Origin: Nematostella vectensis | Taxonomy: Eukaryota > Cnidaria > Anthozoa > Actiniaria > Edwardsiidae | Assembly: GCF_932526225.1 (NCBI RefSeq) | Contig: NC_064034.1 | Span: 1,412,001 to 1,476,000, forward strand | DNA: 64,000 nt | Direction of reading: 5' to 3' | Shown here: piece by piece, positions 58,022-64,000 of the stretch | Layout: each line of letters begins with the position of its first letter | Numbering within the stretch: the first letter of the stretch is position 1 | The notes under the pieces: generated by a model | The model's input: only the letters and a program-made list of their open reading frames with translations | What the model was told of the DNA's origin: nothing | Database searches by the model: none | Translations under genes and position numbers: made by a program

Positions 58022-59436
58022 GGCCAACCTGCAGGATTAGATGTAGTTATCGATAGATAGATTATCGTATGAAAGTTTGGTAGCATGCACATAAACTTTG
58101 ATAAATACGATAACTAATTATTATACCATTTTATTGACTCAAATACATTCATCGCAAACGTCAATGAGTATTCTTATAAACATGCCATGTTAACAGTGAA
58201 TAACACATTTTAACGCTTTTGAAGAGGTATAAAATGCACTGTTTCAGTGATTATTATTTCGACTTGTCGCCATAAGGGGTAGGGGGAGGGGGGGGGGGGG
58301 GGGTAAAACGTTTTCTATTATGTCACGATATTGCCATCTTCCCGATTACAAGTGCTACAGCTCACGCGTAAGTGAAAATACATTGTTTATATTTACATCA
58401 ATACTATCATCAATCACACCGTGCTCTAAGGAGCTACACCTGAATGAGTGGAATGTTGCGTATCTTACAGCGGCGACAAAACAAGTAAGCTGATTTGTTC
58501 AATTATACGCGATTACGGTTAATCTCTCCATATATATTGTATCTTGCTATAACCAATATCGTATCTTCTGGTAATGTTTTAAAAACCCTTCAACTTCTTG
58601 ACCACTCCTATTACCTTCAATTCTTTGAAGGGTCACGTGTGGTGGCTCACTATTACCTTTTACTATTCCAGTGTCTTGTTGCCATATTGATACGGCGTCA
58701 GTCAAATTAATAGCCGTACGCGGATGAGCACTATTGTATTTTGACAATAAGTTTTTACGCTTTGCTTTAATCCATAAGAACCCTATGTTTGACTGTAAAT
58801 AATAACTTCGTCTGCTATCTGAACTTTTTGGCAACAGCCCCTCCCATGTCCACTCGCTCCTGAGCAAGGCCATGAATGTACTTTTGGGCAACAGTCTCTA
58901 CAATCCTCTCGTGTATACCGTCACGATATTTATTCGTCATAAGAGCACTGTGATGGATACTGGTCGGCTCTGGCATGACTTGTCAGCTTTCCACTGTTTG
59001 GCTTCGTGCCAAACATATCCAGAGTGATCAGCGGCTACAAGTATCAATTGGGGCCTCAACATATGCCAAGGCCAAACGTTCTCTCTAGTACCCCCACGGG
59101 ACTCAACAAGGCCAAACGTTCTCTCTAGTACCCCCACGGGACTCAACAAGGCCAAGTGCTCTCTCTAGTACCCCCACGGGGCTCAACAAGGCCAAGTGCT
59201 CTCTCTAGTGCCCCCACGGGGCTCAACAAGGCCAAATGTACTCTCTAGAACCCCCATGGGACTCCACAAGGCCAAGTGTACTCTCTAGAACCCCCACGGG
59301 GCTCAACAAGGCCAAATGTACTGTCTTGTACCCCCACGGGACTCCACAAGGCCAGTGTTGTTGGGGGTTCCTCGTGAATATCGTCACCATATTTTCGTCC
59401 TACGCTGTTGTTTAATTGGAGAATTTATGTCATGTG
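58022..59436. other. Intergenic region between vitellogenin and GPCR (convergent 3' ends)
   Basis: Both genes end towards this region. It has a G homopolymer at about 58285-58302 and a 40-bp minisatellite at 59080-59355. The minus strand at 58830-58960 keeps an open frame (NKYRDGIHERIVETVAQKYI and onward) that I cannot assign; it may be a transposon remnant. Confidence 0.45.
59080..59355. repeat. 40-bp minisatellite
   Basis: About seven copies of a 40-bp unit containing 'ttctctctagtacccccacg', 200 bases past the stop of the GPCR gene and so possibly in its 3' UTR. Confidence 0.9.
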
Positions 59437-62400
59437 TCACGCGTCTGTTGTACTGGGAAGTTCTTCCACCGCTGACAGGCCAGCTGTGCCTGACTGCAGG
59501 CGCACCAAAGGGTCTGACATCTCGCTGGACACTAGGGAATACCGCGCGCTGTTACGATTCTAAATAAAAAAACAAATGTGTTACAAGGAGGGGCTGGTCT
59601 AATATGAAATGGTAATAAAATAGAAATCACCATTGCTTAAAAAACATTGGTAAAAAACAACCCCTTTTTTCTTTGCTAGTAAGTCTCCGTAGACCCTTTT
59701 CAATTTATTTAAGCTTATTGCTATGTCTGATATAAGATACTCATTGGCTTAAAGTGTTGCATTACTTTTGTGTACCTGATGAAAACTGGTAAAGCTTGCT
59801 AAACTGTCGCGCGGATTCATTTCACCGCTCATGCGCTGGCTGCTATGACCGCTGACCACATCATCGTCTCGACTAGAGGAGCCACGCTGTCCTACAGAGT
59901 GAAAAGCAGCTATATATGAAAAAGGAAATTTTCTGGTACCTTTGAGACTACAATAGCGTCAAATGTGTAACAGGTTGCGTGCAGGCGCTATCGTATTTTG
60001 TCCGTACGTACAGCCGCACGTCCAGGCGAGAATCTCTGATAGCGGATAAAGGGTTGAATGTATTCCCAATTAGATATATAAATAAGTCATAACTTTTACC
60101 TCTTCTTTGGAACATAACAAGCACTGGGCGTCCGTCCGAACTGCTTCCCTGGAATACAGAAGAGGCAATCAGTTTACAGGTGTTTACACAGAAGACAATC
60201 AGTTTACAGGTGTTTACACAGAAGAGGCAATCAGTTTACAGGTGTTTACACAGAAGAGGCAATCAGTTTACAGGTGTTTACACAGAAGAGGCAATCAGTT
60301 TACAGGTGTTTACACAGAAGACAATCAGTTTACAGGTGTTTACACAGAAGACAATCAGTTTACAGGTGTTTACACAGAAGACAATCAGTTTACAGGTGTT
60401 TACACAGAAGACAATCAGTTTACAGGTGTTTACACAGAAGACAATCAGTTTACAGGTGTTTACACAGAAGACAACCAGTTTATAGGTGTTTACACAGAAG
60501 ACAATCAGTTTACAGGTGTTTACACAGAAGACAATCAGTTTACAGGTGTTTACACAGAAGACAATCAGTTTATAGGTGTTTACACAGAAGACAATCAGTT
60601 TACAGGTGTTTACACAGAAGACAATCAGTTTACAGGTGTTTACACAGAAGACAACCAGTTTATAGGTGTTTACACAGAAGACAATCAGTTTACAGGTGTT
60701 TACACAGAAGACAATCAGTTTACAGGTGTTTACACAGAAGACAATCAGTTTACAGGTGTTTACACAGAAGACAATCAGTTTACAGGTGTTTACACAGAAG
60801 ACAATCAGTTTACAGGTGTTTACACAGAAGACAACCAGTTTATAGGTGTTTACACAGAAGACAATCAGTTTACAGGTGTTTACACAGAAGAGGCAATCAG
60901 TTTACAGGTGTTTACACAGAAGATAATCAGTTTACAGGTGTTTACACAGAAGACAATCAGTTTACAGGTGTTTACACAGAAGAGGCAATCAGTTTACAGG
61001 TGTTTACACAGAAAAGGCAATCAGTTTACAGGTGTTTACACAGAAGAGGCAATCAGTTTACAGGTGTTTACACAGAAGACAATCAGTTTACAGGTGTTTA
61101 CACAGAAGACAATCAGTTTACAGGTGTTTACACAGAAGACAATCAGTTTACAGGTGTTTACACAGAAAACAATCAGTTTACAGGTGTTTACACAGAAGAC
61201 AATCAGTTTACAGGTGTTTACACAGAAGACAATCAGTTTACAGGTGTTTACACAGAAGACAATCAGTTTACAGGTGTTTACACAGAAGACAATCAGTTTA
61301 CAGGTGTTTACACAGAAGACAATCAGTTTACAGGTGTTTACACAGAAGACAATCAGTTTACAGGTGTTTACACAGAAGACAATCAGTTTACAGGTGTTTA
61401 CACAGAAGACAATCAGTTTACAGGTGTTTACACAGAAGACAAGACGTTAAGAAGCCAAGTAAATGATAGCAGAAAAAACGACACGTTTTATGTCGAACAT
61501 TGACATGAACGCTTACCTAGTGAATAGTGGCGAAATGAGGGGATAGGTTGAAGCGAGGGGGGGTGGGGTGGGGTGCGGGGCTCGGATAGAATATGACTGC
61601 TATAGGAGTGCGACCCGCACCATCATAAAATGAGGATGATGTAAGTTTGACAATACTTAGGAGTTGGGAGATTTCACCACAGTTAAGATTCCCCTAAAAG
61701 TGAGACAGGGTGGGGCTCTAAGTACTGCGGGACGAGCACAAAATCCCAATTCAATAGAGCAAGTGATTATTCACACTTACAGCGGAAGCATCTATGAACT
61801 TCATATTCTTGATGCCATTAGAATCATTAGTCTCAGAGGACTTGATCATCTTTGCGGTCGAGTCGGATTTGCTGGACTTGGATGTGCTCGTGTACACTGG
61901 TCCTTTCTCCCGACAACAAAGAACTCGGATGTACTCATGACGAACCTGATATATCGAGGACCGAGGTAGGTTATACCACGAAGAGTTAGAAGGGGAATAG
62001 TTGGGAAATGAGCGATTACAGAAGAGATTTCATACATCCAACCTGCTACGGAGGTAAGTTATACCACGAAGAGTTAGAAGGTGAATAGTGGGGAAATGAG
62101 CGATTATAAAATAGATCCCAAACATCCAACCTGCTACGGAGGACATTATCGTAGAGGACCCCCCTGGAAACCCCCCCCCCCCTCCTAATCACCATCTAAT
62201 ATAACTCATATGCACCATAAAAAAAGTCTTATATTCTAAGGAAGAGTGGATAACCCGACGCCGGTAAAAGTCTATGTATGCCCGAAAGCCTCATGTGCCT
62301 CAGGCTGTTGTAGTAAACCAAGTGGCAGGGTATGAAATAAGATTCACCTTTTCGTCGCCAACGCAGTGAAACAAGAAGATAAATACGCCCTACGAGAACA

Positions 62401-64000
62401 ATACAATAATACCGATAAGCAGGGTATATACAAATCACATTTGAAGATGAATACACCCTATGAGAACAATACAACAATACCGATAAGCAGGGTATTTAAA
62501 AATCACATTTGAAGATGAATACACCCTATGAGAACAATACCGATAAGTGGGGTATGTATGAGGACAATACAACAATACCGATAAGTGGCGTATCTATAAG
62601 GACAATACAATAATACCGATAAGCAGGGTATTTAAACAACACAATCGAAGATGAATACACCCTATGAGGACAAACAATACCGATAAGTAGGGTATTTTAA
62701 AAATCACATTTGAAGATGAATACACCCTATGAGAACAATACCGATAAGTGGGGTATGTATGAGGACAATACAACAATACGACCGATAAGTGGCGTATCTA
62801 TGAGGACAATACAATAATACGGATAAGCAGGGTATTTAAACAACACAATCGAAGATGAATACATCCTATGAGGACAAACAATACCGATAAGTAGGGTATT
62901 TAAAAAAAAAAAACACTGTGTATAGATATTTCCCACCTGCAGGGAGTTGAAGATTGTGAAGAAGTACGCCATAAACAGGGTCTCGCTATTGACGTAAAAC
63001 ACCCCGAACAGCCAGGTGAGGCCGAGAATACACGTCAAGAGGGTACACGCCTTAGCCCAGTACCTGACACAGAAGATGACATCATCAGAACATCATCACT
63101 ACAATCATCATCATCAGAACATCATCACCACAATCATCATCATCAGAACATCATCATATAATCAACATGCATCATCTAAACATCATCGTATAATCAACAT
63201 CATCATCAAAACATTATCATCCACCATCATCTCCGCTATGTTGTTTCACTCTCGTTGTCCTAATAAGGAGTGGATTTTCAGAGAGGGGAGAGGAGGGGGG
63301 GTGCAACGTGAATTCAGGGATAATAATGAATTTAAGGAGTCATACCTTATCTTGCGTATCTTGCTCGGTTTACGTTGCTTTCCACCTCGCTTTGACATAA
63401 CGCTGAACGCGATGCCCATAAACACGAAGTTAAACTAAAAAAATAATATATATAAAACGCTATTTCCAATATCTTTCTACAAACACACATAAATAAGAAG
63501 ATGTAGGTTTGAACTGAAGGATGACTTTCTCATTGCTTAAAACCTCGCAGGCGGTGTGTGCCCAAATGTCCAAAAGGACACCTAAACGCGAGTGGTACAC
63601 GCGGATAGTATTTTGATTACTTACGGCGATTACACCCAAAGCAGGCCCAACAAACGACCAGATGAAGCCACGCTCCATAGAGAGCCAGCAACTAAAAGAA
63701 AAAAAAATATCATTATATCACAATAATCAGCCATAATAAGTAGAACAAAAATGGCGGCTAAACTATCGCAAACAGGACAGGAACAAATCCACATACTAAT
63801 ACTGTGTACTATATCCTTGTGGAAAAATCCCTGCGGAGACACCAACAACCACAGCAGGCAGACCTGAAATTCGACCAAAAAAAAAATAAAATAAATAACA
63901 TTGACACATTTGCATACAACATTTCACTTCGCTATAGCCCTTATATTCCTTATAAACTTATCAATCACTTACCCCATCCGAAGGTGAGGAAGACAGCTCT
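59437..64000 (-). CDS. Adhesion/secretin-family GPCR, C-terminal half (cut by window edge)
   Basis: Ten exons (minus): 63973-64000 (partial), 63803-63863, 63625-63691, 63346-63434, 62937-63063, 62348-62389, 61781-61945, 60100-60148, 59776-59891 and 59437-59559. All are in phase, giving 288 aa and a stop. TM4 and the loop read WGLPAVVVGVSAG and GYSTHCWLSMERGFIWSFVG. TM5 is GPALGVIAFNFVFMGIAF, with a basic third loop. TM6 has GLTWLFGVFYV, TM7 starts FFTIFNSLQ and ends in the 42-bp exon GVFIFLFHC. VRHEYIRVLCC follows, then a Ser/Lys-rich tail ending TTDA. CWLS, FIWSFVGP, GLTWLFG and IFNSLQG are hallmarks of class B2 receptors. The GAIN domain and ectodomain lie beyond the window. Confidence 0.9.
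60160..61441. repeat. 30-bp minisatellite in GPCR intron, about 42 copies
   Basis: The unit 'aagacaatcagtttacaggt' + 'gtttacacag' (30 bp) repeats about 42 times, with 32-bp variants (aagaggcaat). It starts about 12 bases from the acceptor of the exon at 60148. In the sense of the gene the array contains no AG dinucleotide. Mixed 30/32-bp units shift frame, so the long repetitive open frames across it are not coding. Confidence 0.95.
61966..62140. repeat. 85-bp tandem duplication in GPCR intron
   Basis: Two imperfect copies of a unit with 'ttataccacgaagagttaga' and 'catccaacctgctacggagg'. Confidence 0.8.
62395..62905. repeat. Compound minisatellite in GPCR intron
   Basis: Repeated modules 'caataccgataagcagggta' and 'gaagatgaatacaccctatg' alternate about eight times. 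The small TM7 exon (62348-62389) lies beside it. Confidence 0.85.
63075..63235. repeat. cat-type microsatellite in GPCR intron
   Basis: Runs of atcatcatc and 'catcatcagaacatcat' words between the third-loop and TM6 exons. Confidence 0.9.

Noticed and set aside
58547-59155. Possible transposase remnant on the minus strand
   Set aside because: Fragments such as NKYRDGIHERIVETVAQKYI look protein-like, but no catalytic motif or terminal repeats could be shown, so it was not listed as a gene.
60107-61503. Very long repetitive open frames (over 400 residues) across the 30-bp array
   Set aside because: Units of 30 and 32 bp are mixed, so frames drift; no splice or start context supports them; the array fits cleanly as an intron of the minus-strand GPCR.

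Overview
The window reads as an animal nuclear genome, most likely an anthozoan cnidarian (sea anemone or coral, Nematostella-like). The genes are split by GT-AG introns. Gene content includes a vitellogenin, an adhesion-type GPCR, a PAN/fibrinogen-like relic of the kind common in anthozoans, a Tctex1 dynein light chain, and LINE and MITE debris. Minisatellites are very dense. The species is an inference; no marker fixes it. I assembled the gene models by hand from splice signals, codon phase and paralogue comparison.

Layout. At 0.9-1.1 kb there is a probable 3' terminal exon of an unidentified + strand gene. From 2.3 to 31.3 kb there is a minus-strand array of four related single-pass membrane receptors, called D, A, B and C here. 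Each has a signal peptide, a short Cys-rich domain, a second Cys-containing domain made by two exons, a Ser/Thr/Pro stalk and one membrane segment. The first exons share splice phases 1-0-1. Their tails differ: D has no tyrosine; A has a YEEI site and repeated YxxP motifs; C has one YxxM and four ITAM-spaced YxxL pairs, one degenerate; B carries the same type of tail as C but an 8-bp insertion cuts it after the first ITAM. A 6-kb tandem duplication with breakpoints in exon 3 appears to have made B by joining an A-type ectodomain to a C-type tail. I do not recognise the ectodomain fold. The set looks like paired or allorecognition-type receptors, which is inference.

From 32.8 to 40.7 kb lie an intronless Tctex1-domain gene, a broken PAN plus fibrinogen-like gene with three lesions, and two foldback elements. 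From 40.7 to 58.0 kb a 24-exon vitellogenin-like lipid transfer protein lies on the + strand. It has an in-phase LDLa exon at the front, a Gly/Pro-rich insert, an exonic 11-residue repeat and a von Willebrand D domain. From 59.4 kb to the right edge is the 3' half of an adhesion/secretin-family GPCR on the minus strand.

A recurring structural theme is minisatellites that contain copies of a neighbouring splice site together with flanking exon sequence. This happens on both sides of exon 2 of receptor D, before the ninth modelled vitellogenin exon, and after the twelfth. The arrays therefore carry rows of decoy acceptors or donors.
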